Assembly: GCF_905171765.1 (NCBI RefSeq)
Contig: NC_053391.1
Coordinates: forward strand, 264,968,460 to 265,032,459
From: Bufo bufo
Taxonomy: Eukaryota > Chordata > Amphibia > Anura > Bufonidae
DNA: 64,000 nucleotides
Reading direction: 5' to 3'
Positions 21,797-32,509 of the stretch are shown piece after piece (position 1 is the stretch's first letter; every line of letters starts with the position of its first letter). The notes beneath the pieces are model-generated. The model saw nothing but the letters and a program-made list of their open reading frames with translations. It was not told the origin of the DNA and did no database searches. The translations under genes were made by a program, and so were the position numbers.

Positions 21797-22145
21797 GACA
21801 GTTTTTTTTTTTTAAACATTCTCTTTTTATTATGTGTAACATCAATAAAAGCATATAATCACATATACTTTAGCACTTTGGAAAAAAGTCAGGACCAGTG
21901 CAACTGGCCAATGTAGCAATACATCGCAAGTCACAAACATAACCTCCATCATATGTAAGCAGGGGGTCCTCCGACCTAACTTATCATGCATTGTGATATT
22001 TGCAAATCTTATACACTTATTGTTCCAAAAATTGTGAAACAGAAACAACAACTTACAAAAAAGAAAATACATAAAACACATAATCATAAAACAAAAAAGC
22101 CGAGTAAGTTCACTCCACTAGCAAGTTCCACAAGAATCTTAAGTC
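21797..22145 (-). mobile_element. LINE-like 3' end with poly(A)
   Basis: On the minus strand the sequence ends with AATAAAAAGAGAATGTTT and about 13 A, a retroposition-type 3' end. Just upstream is AT-rich noncoding sequence. It is separated from the rest of the element (26956-27860) by the Tc1 insertion at 22148. Confidence 0.6.
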
Positions 22146-22478
22146 TACAGTCGTGGCCAAAAGTTTTGAGAATGACATAAATATTGGAAATTGGAAAAGT
22201 TGCTGCTTAAGTTTTTATAATAGCAATTTGCATATACTCCAGAATGTTATGAAGAGTGATCAGATGAATTGCATAGTCCTTCTTTGCCATAAAAATTAAC
22301 TTAATCCCAAAAAAACATTTCTTCTGCATTTCATTGCTGTCATTAAAGGACCTGCTGAGATCATTTCAGTAATCGTCTTGTTACCTCAGGTGAGAATGTT
22401 GACAAGCACAAGGCTGGAGATCATTATGTCCGGCTGATTGGGTTAAAATGGCAGACTTGACATGTTAAAAGGAGGGTG

Positions 22479-23344
22479 ATGCTTGAAATCATTGTTCGTC
22501 CATTGTTAACCATGGTGACCTGCAAAGAAACGCGTGCAGCCATCATTGCGTTGCATAAAAATGCCTTCACAGGCAAGGATATTGTGGCTATTAAGATTGC
22601 ACCTCAATCAACAATTTATAGGATCATCAAAAACTTCAATTCTTGTTAACAAGGCTTCAGGGCGTCCAAGAAAGTCCAGCAAGCGCCAGGATCGTCTCCT
22701 AAAGAGGATTCAGCTGCGGGATCGGAGTGCCACCAGTGCAGAGCTTGCTCAGGAATGGCAGCAGGCAGGTGTGAGCGCATCTGCATGCACAGTGAGGCGA
22801 AGACTTTTGGAAGATGGCCTGGTGTCAAGAAGGGCAGCAAAGAAGCCACTTCTCTCCAAAAAAACCATCAGGGACAGATTGATCTTCTGCAGAAAGTATG
22901 GTGAATGGACTGCTGAGGACTGGGGCAAAGTCATATTCTCCGATGAAGCCTCTTTCTGATTGTTTGGGGCATCTGGAAAAAGGCTTGTCCGGAGAAGAAA
23001 AGGTGAGGGCTACCATCAGTCCTGTGTCATGCCAACAGTAAAGCATCCTGAGACCATTCATGTGTGGGGTTGCTTCTCATCCAAAGGAGTGGGCTCACTC
23101 ACAATTTTGCCCAAAAACACAGCCATGAATAAAGAATGATAACAAAACACCCACCAACAGCAACTTCTTCCAACAATCCAACAACAGTTTGGTGAAGAAC
23201 AATGCATTTTCCAGCACGATGGAGCACCGTGCCATAAGGCAAAAGTGATAACTAAGTGGCTCGGGGACCAAAACATTGACATTTTGGGTCCATGGCCTGG
23301 AAACTCCCCAGATCATAATCCCATTGAGAACTTGTGGTCAATCC
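22479..23344 (+). pseudogene. Tc1 transposase, broken (5' part)
   Basis: The frame starts MLEIIVRPLLTMVTCKETRA with the paired-type HTH. It is shifted near 22640 by loss of 11 bases present in the copy at 45 kb. It then reads SGRPRKSSKRQDRLLKRIQL (GRPR hook and second HTH), VIFSDEASF with the first catalytic Asp directly followed by TGA, and CIFQHDGAPCHKAK with the second Asp. Two more stops (TGA, TAA) follow MNKE near 23140. The C-terminal Glu motif (NPIENLW) is reached just before the piggyBac-like insert. The enzyme class is DD34E cut-and-paste transposase; this copy is dead. Confidence 0.9.
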
Positions 23345-24379
23345 TTAACCCCTTAAGGACTTAGGACGTATCGGTACGGCATGGATCCCGAGTCCTTAAG
23401 GACCCATGACGTACCGGTACGTCATAACTTGAAATCTGTATTCCGGCGCCCGAGGGGTTAATCGGAACGGGATTTCGGCTGAAATCATTCAGCCGGCATC
23501 CCGTAACAATGCAGGGGGGGGTCATTTGACCCCCCCGCATCGGCGATCGCAGAAAACCGCAGGTCAATTCAGACCTGCGGTTTGCTGCGCTTTGTGCAGT
23601 TTCTGATCCCCGCGGGCCCTGACCGCGGGGATCAGAAGCTTTAGTGTCCCTAAAATATATATTTTACACCCCCCCTGCACCCCTGCATGATTTTTTGCCG
23701 GCGGGTGGTGCAGGGGTGGAGTTGTGGGCGGTGGGGGCGGTGCGGGAGGCGGGCGGTGCGGCAGGCGGGATCGCGATCCCCCGCCCGCCTCCCCTGGTAT
23801 AATAGTTGGTTTCTAGTGGGTATACCAGGGTGCCAGCACATTGCTGGCACCCTGGTATAAACGGCTGACATCGATGATGCGATGTCAGCCGTTTAACCCT
23901 TTCCATACAGCGGTCCGTACGGACCGCTGTATGGAAAAAGTTAACAGTAAGAGGGAGCTCCCTCCCTCTCCCATCGGGGGGCTGCTGTGCCTTTGCAGCC
24001 CCCCGATGGAGAGGGAGAGAGCCCCCAGACAGCCCCCCTCAGCCCTGTGCTTACCCTTCCCCGTCTGCGAAGTTCTGACAACTACTGAGCAGACGGGGAA
24101 GGTTCCCATGGCAACAGGACGCCTCTCAGGCATCCTGCTGTCCATGGTGCTGAACAGATCTGTGCTAAAGGCAGAGATCTGTTCAGACAAAGTGTAAGTA
24201 AAATACAGTACTGTACAATATATATTGTTCTGTACTGTATTATACAGACATCAGACCCACTGGATCTTCAAGAACCAAGTGGGTCTGGGTCAAAAAAAAA
24301 GGTGAAAAAAAGTGAAAAAAAAGTAAAAATCCAAAAACACATTTATCACTGATTAAAAATGAAAAAAATAAAATTCCCT

Positions 24380-25270
24380 ACACATGTTTGGTATCGCCGC
24401 GTCCGTAACGACCTGATCTATAAAACGGTCATGTTACTTTCCCCGCACGGTGAACGCCATAAAAATAAAAAAATAAAAACTATTAGGAAATTGAAATTTT
24501 GCCCACCTTACTTCCCAAAAAAGGTAATAAAAGTGATCAAAAAAGTCGCATGTACGCCAAAACAGTACCAATCAAACCGTCATCTCATCCCGCAAAAATC
24601 ATACCCTACCCAAGATAATCGCCCAAAAACTGAAAAAACTATGGCTCTTAGACTATGGAAACACTAAAACATGATTCTTTTGGTTTCAAAAATGAAATCA
24701 TTGTGTAAAACTTAAATAAATAAATAAAAAGTATACATATTAGGTATTGCCGCGTCCGTATCGACCGGTTCTATAAAAATATCACATGACCTAACCCCTC
24801 AGGTGACCACCGTAAAAAAATAAAAATAAAAACGGTGTAAAAAAAGCAATTTTTTGTCATCTTACGTCACAAAAAGTGTAATAACAAGTGATCAAAAAGT
24901 CATATGCACCCCAAAATAGTGCCACTCAAACCGTCATCTCATCCCGCAAAAAATGAGACCCTACTTAAGATAATCGCCCAAAAACTGAAAAAACTATGGC
25001 TCTTAGACTATGGAGACACTAAAACATTTTTTTTGTTTTAAAAATGAAATCATTGTGTAAAACTTACATAAATAAAAAAAATGGTATACATATTAGGTAT
25101 CGCCGCGTCCGTGACAACCTGCTCTATAAAATTACCACATGATCTAACCTGTCAGATGAATGTTGTAAATAACAAAAAAAAAAAAAAACGTGCCAAAAAA
25201 TCTATTTCTTGTTACCTTGCCGCACAAAAAAGTGTAATATAGAGCAACCAAAAATCATATGTACCCTAAA
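24380..25270. repeat. Tandem modules of about 350 bp, GTATCGCCGCGTCCGTAA unit
   Basis: Three diverged copies begin near 24389, 24741 and 25093, each with GGTAT(C/T)GCCGCGTCCGT. The modules also carry a CAAAAAGT(C/A)ATATGCACCC-like phrase. Related sequence occurs alone at about 59.75 kb and 60.5-60.8 kb. Confidence 0.75.
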
Positions 25271-25299
25271 CTAGTACCAACAAAACTGCCACCCTATCC

Positions 25300-26150
25300 C
25301 GTAGTTTCTAAAATGGGGTCACTTTTTTGTTGTTTCTACTCTAGGGGTGCATCAGGGGGGCTTCAAATGGGACATGGTGTCAAAAAAACCAGTCCAGCAA
25401 AATCTGCCTTCCAAAAACCGTATGGCATTCCTTTCCTTCTGCGCCCTGCCGTGTGCCCGTACAGCGGTTTACGACCACATATGGGGTGTTTCTGTAAACT
25501 ACAGAATCAGGGCCATAAATAATGAGTTTTGTTTGGCTGTTAACCCTTGCTTTGTAACTGGAAAAAAAATATTAAAATGGAAAATCTGCCAAAAAAGTGA
25601 AATTTTGAAATTGTATCTCTATTTTCCATTAAATCTTGTGCAACACCTAAAGGGTTAACAAAGTTTGTAAAATCTGTTTTGAATACCTTGAGGGGTGTAG
25701 TTTCTTAGATGGGGTCACTTTTATGGAGTTTCTACTCTAGGGGTGCATCAGGGGGGCTTCAAAAGGGACATGGTGTCAAAAAAACAGTACAGCAAAATCT
25801 GGCTTCCAAAAACCATACGGCGCACCTTTCACTCTGCGCCCCGCTGTGTGCCTGTACAGTAGTTTACGGTCACATATGGGGTGTTTCTGTAAACGGCAGA
25901 GTCAGGGCAATAAAGATACAGTCTTGTTTGGCTGTTAACCCTTGCTTTGTTAGTGGAAAAAATGGGTTAAAATGGAAAATTAGGCAAAAAAAAGAAATTC
26001 GCAAATTTCATCCCCATTTGCCAATAACTCTTGTGCAACACCTAAAGTGTTAACGAAGTTTGTAAAATCAGTTTTGAATACCTTGAGGGGTGTAGTTTAT
26101 AGAATGGGGTCATTTTTGGGCGGTTTCTATTATGTAAGCCTCGCAAAGTG
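25300..26150. repeat. Tandem modules of about 390 bp, AATGGGGTCACTTTT unit
   Basis: Copies begin near 25305, 25697 and 26092 with GTAGTTT(C/A)T..ATGGGGTCA. The first two share GGGGTGCATCAGGGGGGCTTC. The third is truncated. Confidence 0.75.
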
Positions 26151-26611
26151 ACTTCAGACCTGTAGTGGTCCCTAAAAATTGGGTTTTTGTAAATTTCTGA
26201 AAAATTTCAAGATTTGCTTCTAAACTTCTAAGCCTTATAACATCCCCAAAAAATAAAATATCAATCCCAAAATGCTACAAACATGAAGTAGACATATGGG
26301 GAATGTAAAGTAATCACAATTTTTGGGGGTATTACTATGTATTACTGAAGTAGAGAAACTGAAAGTTTGAAATTTGCTAATTTTTCTAAATTTTTGGTAA
26401 ATATGGTATTTTTTTATGCAAAAAAATTAACTTTTTTGACCCAATTTTAGCAGTGTCATGAAGTACAATATGTGACGAAAAAACAATCTCAGAACGGCCT
26501 GGATAAGTCAATGCGTTTTAAAGTTATGTGCACTTAAAGTGACACTGGTCAGATTTGCAAAAAATGGCCAAGTCCTTAAGGTGAAATAGGGCTGAGTCCT
26601 TAAGGGGTTAA

Positions 26612-26777
26612 GAGGCGGGTGGACAAACAAAAACCCACTTATTCTGACAAACTCCAAGAAGTGATTATGAAAGAATGGGTTGCTATCAGTCAGGAATTGG
26701 GCCAGAAGTTGATTGAGAGCATGCCCAGTCGAATTGCAGAGGTCCTGAAAAAGAAGGGCCAACACTGCAAATACTGA
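26612..26777 (+). pseudogene. Tc1 transposase, C-terminal part after the insert
   Basis: The frame reads RRVDKQKPTYSDKLQEVI, includes SMPSRIAEVLKKKGQHCKY and ends with TGA at 26775-26777. It continues the broken transposase from 23344 across the piggyBac-like insertion. Confidence 0.9.
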
Positions 26778-26955
26778 CTCTTTGCATAAATGTCATGTAA
26801 TTGTCGATAAAAGCATTTGAAACGTATGAAGTGCGTGTAATTATATTTCACTACATCACAGAAACAACTGAAACAAAGATCTAAAAGCAGTTTAGCAGCA
26901 AACTTTGTGAAAACTAATATTTGTGTCATTCTCAAAACTTTTGGCCACGACTGTA

Positions 26956-27860
26956 GATACTATATGATGTTAAGCTTAATCTCATATTACTTCCACTTGT
27001 GGGGATGGGTAAAGGTCAGCCCATTGGCTCCTAACTTGATCACTCTCAAGGCAATCATATATCTCCTCTCTTTAATCACATTTCCGGGGGGGAGATCTCA
27101 GAATACTTTGATCTGGTAAAAAGACATTAAAACAAATATTAACAGGGTGAGAGGGCTTATCAGCCCCATAGGCGCTCTATGGCGCACTAGAGCAATGACA
27201 TAATGAGGAAAAGAGATTGGGGGAGGGGACATAGGCAGAGACTTCTAGAAAAATCTAGATGTACCACTCACCCGATCTCTTAGATAATAGCAGTTAAACT
27301 GACCAATAAACTTAAACCATTTAAGATTCGTAACTGACAGGCGGAATGTAGAGACAGAGATATTGCTATCTCACCATCTCCTTAAGGCATGTGGTGATGT
27401 TAAAACAGCAAAACCGCTCTCTCATTTCCAAAGCATGTCATTCTAAACATATGAGCAAATTGCTAAGAATGGCTGAGTACAAACATTCTTTAACGGTGAC
27501 AACTTTAAGTTTCAAATACTAAAGTGCACACTTATAGTAAGGAGAAAACAACGGTGCTCACTGGAGCTATAGGCAGTAGTGAGAGAAGCTGAACCTGAGC
27601 GCTCTAACTTCAGGAAAGAGCAACTCAGTCCCCTGTCAGCAGTTTCTTCTACGGATGCTTGTGCTTGGGCATAGCTTGCCAAGGTGACGGGGCAACAAGC
27701 TTGGGTGACTTCTCCATGTTAGCAGAAGGGAGCCACGAAGGGATATCCAGCGGGGAGATCTCAAGAGCCTCCCAAATCTTGGGAAGTTCATCTGGATGGC
27801 GGATAACTATAGTTTGGTCCTCTTTAATTCCTTTGCCTTGCAGCCGACATGAACTAATTA
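26956..27860 (-). pseudogene. LINE body with L1-like ORF1 C-terminal fragment
   Basis: The minus strand at about 27640-27850 encodes HPDELPKIWEALEISPLDIP followed by SWLPSANMEKSPKL. This aligns with the C-terminal domain seen in the L1-like ORF1 remnant at 6.9 kb. The 680 bases after it in the minus direction hold no RT frame, and beyond the Tc1 insertion the sequence ends in a poly(A) tail at 21797. If all of this is one element it has ORF1 but no ORF2. The join is inferred. Confidence 0.45.
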
Positions 27861-28002
27861 GTTTTTCTTGCTCTCACCATTTCCCATAAATGGTGTTTGC
27901 TCTTTCTACTTCCTACCCCAAAGAAAAACGACTAAACTACACTTCATAGGGCCCAGTAGCAAACTCAGAGATGGGTCTGCAGCTAGTTAATGGTAAATTT
28001 AA

Positions 28003-28570
28003 AGGAGTTTTCTGAGATTGTAATGGTTTTAAACAGACATATAACAGTTTCTTCTCCATGCTTTGTTTCAGTGTGGACTCTGCTAATCCTTTTTCACCAT
28101 GCAGACAAATCACTGGTTTGTTTATTTCCTATATGTTGCTGTATCCCTGCATATGCCATGGAGGAGCTACCTGGTCCATTCCATGCCTGAAGGAGTGTGC
28201 TGCTGTCTGGGTCCTAAAGTACCCTGCTTGTATCAGAGGTGCTTTCTTTCTGTGACTGGCACTTCTGGCTGTGCAGGGCTAGCCGGGGCTTAGAAGGGAC
28301 ACTTGTTAAAAGCTGAAATAAAGAAACTTTTGCAGGAGGAAGGGAGACTGAGGGGAAGCTGTGATAGCTGATCTGACTGCAGGCTCTGCCCCCTCTGTCT
28401 CTCCTGCACCGAGAGGATCCTGCCAACATGTGAGGATGTAACAGAGCTAGGGAAGTGCTGTGGACCACAAACTGTGAGCAATACCAGTGTCTGTCCTGTT
28501 TATGGCCCCTCTGCTCTGTGTTCTTATCACAGACATGATATTACAGCCAGACCAACAGTTCAGGAGCTTT
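28003..28570. mobile_element. T2-like MITE fragment
   Basis: It starts with TTTAAAGGAGTTTTCTGAGA, a T2-type end. The right terminus is not recognised. The frames in this stretch (28058-28481) overlap each other in several frames and look non-genic. Confidence 0.4.
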
Positions 28571-28660
28571 AACCCCTTGTGAGCTGTCAGTATCGCTGAG
28601 GTCAGTGATAGCAGCAGTCACTGGTCTCACCATCTATAAATGTGTACATATTTATTCATC

Positions 28661-28678
28661 TGCCCCCCCCCCCCCCCG
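28661..28678 (+). repeat. C homopolymer
   Basis: A C run of about 16 bases follows ATTCATCTG. Nothing else is recognised between 28571 and 28790. Confidence 0.85.
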
Positions 28679-28789
28679 CTCAACAGCCTTTTCCTATGGC
28701 TGTACATGTACCAAAATAGATGATCAATATAAAACGTAACAAAAAATTGGCCCCAAGATAAATAGATAATGCAATATGCATATACATAT

Positions 28790-29600
28790 AATTCAGAATT
28801 GAAGCAAGGTAGGTCACCCCACAGGTGATTGTAACACTGGGTGGTCAGAAATCACTTATATGAAAAAAGTGCTCGGTGGCACCAAAAGTGTAAACTGATG
28901 GTCCTACTGCTCCAATATGTCCAAACAAAGCCCTGATGCAGCTTCAATTGGACATACTGGCAATAGGGAGGGAAGAGGACAACAGATAAAGGCGTTTTAA
29001 ATAGTGGCGGTGTTTACCGCCACCACAGACTACATCAGGTCTATGCGCTAGAACTTTGTTAGGAGGAGGGGGGCCTTTATCTGTTGTCCTCTTCCCTCCC
29101 TATTGCCAGTATGTCCAATTGAAGTTGCATCAGGGCTCTGGACATATTACCTTGGTGTCCAGGGGACGCGGCCAGTATCTTTGTCTGTATGCCCTGGATA
29201 ACCAAACAGCCCAAAGCTCCCTTGTGTTTCCCCTGATGAGCTTTATACTCATCTTTAAGTGAAACTTGCATGTAGGAATTTGGCAGGAGAGGGCTTAGTA
29301 GGGCGCATCAATTTTAGGGTTAGGTTCCTGATTGTACCTGGTCGCGGGGCTCCGTGATCAGGTTACTAGGGCGAGTGCTGTCTCTTGCAACTGTTTCCAG
29401 CCTCGGTGGACTGACATTATCGATTATCGGTGAGGCAATCGTTGCTCAAGGAATGTTTCATTGGATCGGTAGGACCATCGGTTTACACTTTTGGTGCCGC
29501 CGAGCACTTTTTTCATATATTATAAGTGATTTCTGGCCGCCCAGTGTTACATTCATCTGTCGGGTGACCTACCTTGCTTCAATTCTGAATTATACAGTCA
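28790..29600. repeat. Inverted repeat element, arms about 110-200 bp
   Basis: 28793-28912 (AATTGAAGCAAGGTAGGTCA..AAAAGTGTAAACTGATGG) is complemented by 29480-29597. 28915-28985 (TATGTCC..GGACAACAGATAAAGGC) is complemented by about 29070-29140. A GGCGGTGTTTACCGCC hairpin lies near 29005-29020. Open frames at 29056-29635 are shadows. Confidence 0.75.
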
Positions 29601-29765
29601 GGTCCATAAATATTGGTACATCGACACAATTCTAAAATTTTTGGCTCTATACACCACCACAATGGATTTGAAATGAAACTAAAAAGATGTGCTTTAACTG
29701 CAGCTTTAATTTTAGGGTATTTACATCCAAATCAAGTGTACGGTGTAGGAATTATCATGGGGCCA
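29596..29765. mobile_element. Tc1-like terminal fragment
   Basis: ACAGTCAGGTCCATAAATAT followed by TGGTACATCGACACAATTCT is the end of another vertebrate Tc1 family. No transposase or partner end is present. The stretch 29766-30215 shows nothing recognised. Confidence 0.6.
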
Positions 29766-30215
29766 ATATTTATTGTCAGATGAATATTAAAAGTTAAGTT
29801 TTATATTGATCATCTATTCATTTTCGTTGTACGTTTTAGGTGGTCCATTCCACTATTTGATTATCTGGTTTGGTTTGGTTGTTATGTATAGTCAATGTAC
29901 CTAAACAGAAATCTATGACCGCTCAGAGCTGCCGTAGATTTCTGCCTTCATTTGAGTCAGAAAACTGGTGAAAATGAACATAAATTTGTTGGGGCGACTG
30001 GTCACGACCAGTAATGATGGCCAGTTCGCAATGTTCGCCAACTAACACATACGGGCTGCCATCTTTAGTAAGGTTAGACTCACCCGTCCTGCAATGCACA
30101 GGTAAGCCCTTACCTGTGCCTGTGCCACGAGCCGGTCTGAAATCAAATGCGGTCACCGGGAGCAGGCAGTTCCGAGAACAGCCGCCAGTGAAGCGCGTCA
30201 TGGTGAACAGGTTAG

Positions 30216-30318
30216 AAAAATGACATATAGCCAGCACATTTCACATGATATAACTGCTTCATGGTTTTGGCTATTGTCTAGGGCACTTTGGATTTTTGAT
30301 ACTTAGGGTGGCAAACCC
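30216..30318. mobile_element. T2-like MITE right end
   Basis: GGCTATTGTCTAGGGCAC and GGTGGCAAACCCTTTAA match the end at 51340-51401, which has CCAACCCCTTTAA. Confidence 0.5.
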
Positions 30319-30329
30319 TTTAAGTGCAA

Positions 30330-30512
30330 AGTCAGCCCAGCCGTCTACCAGGAATTTACTTCATGCTCCCCTCTGTTAACAAGTTTTATAGAGATGCTGA
30401 TTTCATTTTTCAGCATGACTTAGAACCTATCCACACTGCCAAAAGCACCAATACCTGGTTTAATAACCACAGTATCACTGTGCTTCATTGTCCAGCAAAC
30501 TTGTCTGACTAA
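30330..30512 (+). pseudogene. Tc1-type transposase fragment
   Basis: The frame has LPSVNKFYRDADFIFQHDLE followed by AKSTNTWFNNHSITVLHCPA. This is the second catalytic Asp region (FQxD..P.HTAKSTN.W) of a Tc1-type transposase. The DE-spaced Glu motif is cut off at 30512 and no termini are seen. Confidence 0.7.
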
Positions 30513-30555
30513 ACACTGAATAAGAAAAGATCACTCTGTGTGTATTGAATCTATA

Positions 30556-30557
<2 letters not shown>

Positions 30558-30590
<33 letters not shown>
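30558..30590 (+). repeat. (TA)n microsatellite
   Basis: About 16 TA units. 30591-31118 is intron with nothing else recognised. Confidence 0.9.
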
Positions 30591-30592
<2 letters not shown>

Positions 30593-31118
30593 AGAACACT
30601 TTTTGAATTGAATTGCTTTGTTGCCGATAATCTGCCAAATCATCTGTACGTGTAAAAGGACCCTTACGCAATTTTTAGCAGCACACTACATGTGCAGTGT
30701 ATGAGAAATCCTTCACATTATTTACCAGCAGAACTACCAGCAGGGAATCTTCCTTACATCATAAACAGCCTTCCCAAATCCCAGCTAAACTCCTCCCCTT
30801 TTCACTGTAAAGGATGTGGTCATCACAAGAACCTATCTGACATACTCTCCCAATCCAAGTACAAATTTTTTACCAAAATCTTCACCTACCCAAGACTTTA
30901 AAGTAAGCCAGAGAAGCCGCTGAGCAGATTCCAGAGATTTCAAAGACTACATTGTACCACTAGATGAGTAGATGTACATTCGTAGTTGTGTTGTGTAGTT
31001 GTCACTAGGCCCTACTGTAAAGATGCACATATCTATATCCTTAGAGGTACTGTAATTTTTTAATGAAATAATAATTATTTTAAATGTGAAATTCATTGCA
31101 TGTTTTATACTTCTAAAG

Positions 31119-31232
31119 GAGGAATATGCGGCAGAAGGGCTTGAATGGTCTTTTATAAGTTACCAAGACAATAGGCGCTGTGTGGAGCTTATCGAAGGAA
31201 GTCCAGTTAGTGTTTTTTCATTGCTAAATGAG
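31119..31232 (+). CDS. MYO19: MYO19 motor-domain exon (downstream exon)
   Basis: The acceptor TTCTAAAG precedes 31119 and the donor GTATGTAAG follows 31232. The 114-nt exon is phase 0 at both ends and encodes EEYAAEGLEWSFISYQDNRR followed by CVELIEGSPVSVFSLLNE. The EEY..EGLEWSFI.YQDN..C..LIEGSP string is characteristic of MYO19 and directly follows the peptide of the exon at 11129. This region lies between the relay helix and the actin-binding lower 50K domain. The next expected exon, beginning with an ECRLNR-like peptide, was not found in the remaining 32.7 kb, so the following intron is probably longer than that. Confidence 0.92.
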
Positions 31233-32238
31233 GTATGTAAGTACTGAACAACACATTGCTTTATATATGCCGCATCAGTTTATGTTGACTTACATGATAG
31301 TGGGGCTTTCAGTGTTTCACATACTGTAATATAACAGAAGTTTTTGATAATGATATTAAGCTCCAATGGTGTAAAGAACATCATCAATATTGCCCCTTGA
31401 GAATATTGAATGAAATATGTTTTTTTTGTCATATTTGCAGAAATTCTTTGCAGCATAAATAGTGTAAGATGTCTGCCTATCTCTGTGTCTGTAGATTTAA
31501 AGGGGGACGTACTCATTAGTTGCAAACCAAAATCTTTATCTTATGCGTATGGACACTTAACACACCTTTTGTTCCTATGATAAGCTGCTGCTGGACTTAT
31601 CTAGCATCGACTGGTTTAGACACTCTGGTGTACAGCGTTCCTACCTGACAGTAGGCTGCTCATTTAGTGAAGAAGACCATTTACATGCAGTGATCTTCAC
31701 AGTATGAGGATCAGGGATTGCTTGTCCCCATACAGAATCACTGTTTCTGAGCACAATCTGCTGCCCAGAAACAATAATTGGTGTGCCTACACCAATGACA
31801 GGATCACCCCATGAGCAAGCGTTTCTACATTCATCGGGTGATCAGTAGCACATTTAGACAGGATGATTGTCAGGAACAAGCATTCAAAAATGGGAAATTT
31901 GGAGGGCACTCACTTATCTGTTGTTTATATGGATTAGACTATATATCTATAAAGGATATTTTATTCAAAAGGAGCATACATATACAACACAAATAAAATA
32001 GAATAAGATAAGAAAATCCCATAAAATAATGTTAACATGTTAACAAATTAAAAGAAAAACATCAGGGTCAAACGTCCATCACTCTATATCCTTATTGTGA
32101 TAGCTATTGGGCACAAATAGTGTATACTAGGGCCCACTGCACTGTTAGCAACAATTGCTTAGGGTGCTCAATAGGATAACCTTAAGGATATAGATGGAGT
32201 ACGGCAATATTACGTTGTACAAATAGTATCAAATATTC
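31233..32238. other. MYO19 intron start with repeat fragments
   Basis: The piece TTCATCGGGTGATCAGTAGC at about 31830 recurs at about 51426 with its neighbourhood, so it is part of an interspersed repeat. The rest is AT-rich and unrecognised. Confidence 0.45.
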
Positions 32239-32350
32239 TGCTGTGTACACATAAAAATGGTCTGCTGAGTACACATAAAAATGGTCTGCTGAGTACACAT
32301 AAAAATGGTCTGCTGAGTACACATAACAATGGTCTGCTGAGTACACATAA
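32239..32350 (+). repeat. 24-bp tandem repeat
   Basis: The unit GGTCTGCTGAGTACACATAA is followed by AAAT and is repeated about 4.5 times. Its open minus frame (32210-32425) gives a periodic peptide and is not a gene. Confidence 0.85.
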
Positions 32351-32509
32351 GGCTATTAATCGACGGGTTTTATATAGGTGACTCCAATTGTAGTTAGTAG
32401 CAATGTCATAATTTAAATCTGACACAGATAAATTGATTATAAAAAAAAAAAAAATAATCTGTCAGTTATATGTGTGCCTCAATGCTTTCTTTGGAGTCCG
32501 TTTCACATA

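Larger units (their letters stand above)
23349..26607. mobile_element. Nonautonomous piggyBac-like element inserted in Tc1
   Basis: The ends CCCCTTAAGGACT and AGTCCTTAAGGGG are inverted and flanked by TTAA at 23345-23348 and 26608-26611. The Tc1 reading CTTGTGGTCAATCCT continues after the insert with AAGAGG, exactly as in the uninterrupted copy near 44290. No transposase is present. The interior has several GC-rich hairpins at 23400-23950 and two sets of tandem modules. Open frames within it (23841-26053) are repeat translation. Confidence 0.9.
22148..26953 (+). mobile_element. Tc1-type transposon, interrupted by piggyBac-like MITE
   Basis: The termini CAGTCGTGGCCAAAAGTTTT and its inverse are flanked by TA at 22146-22147 and 26954-26955. 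The transposase is interrupted by a 3.26-kb insert at TTAA. It is the same family as the copy at 43951-45510, which lacks the insert and shows the empty site. Confidence 0.95.
11251..31118 (+). other. MYO19: MYO19 intron, 19.9 kb, filled with transposons
   Basis: The intron is bounded by GTATAG and CTAAAG. Both exons join in phase 0 with protein order ..MKAQQ|EEYAAEGL.., as expected for a continuous motor domain. Most of the length is accounted for by a palindrome with a Gypsy element, a Tc1/piggyBac/LINE nest and several MITEs, listed separately. Confidence 0.85.

Noticed and set aside
28058..28481. Cys-rich short frames in several phases
   Set aside because: Overlapping in both strands inside a T2-like fragment, with no family match.
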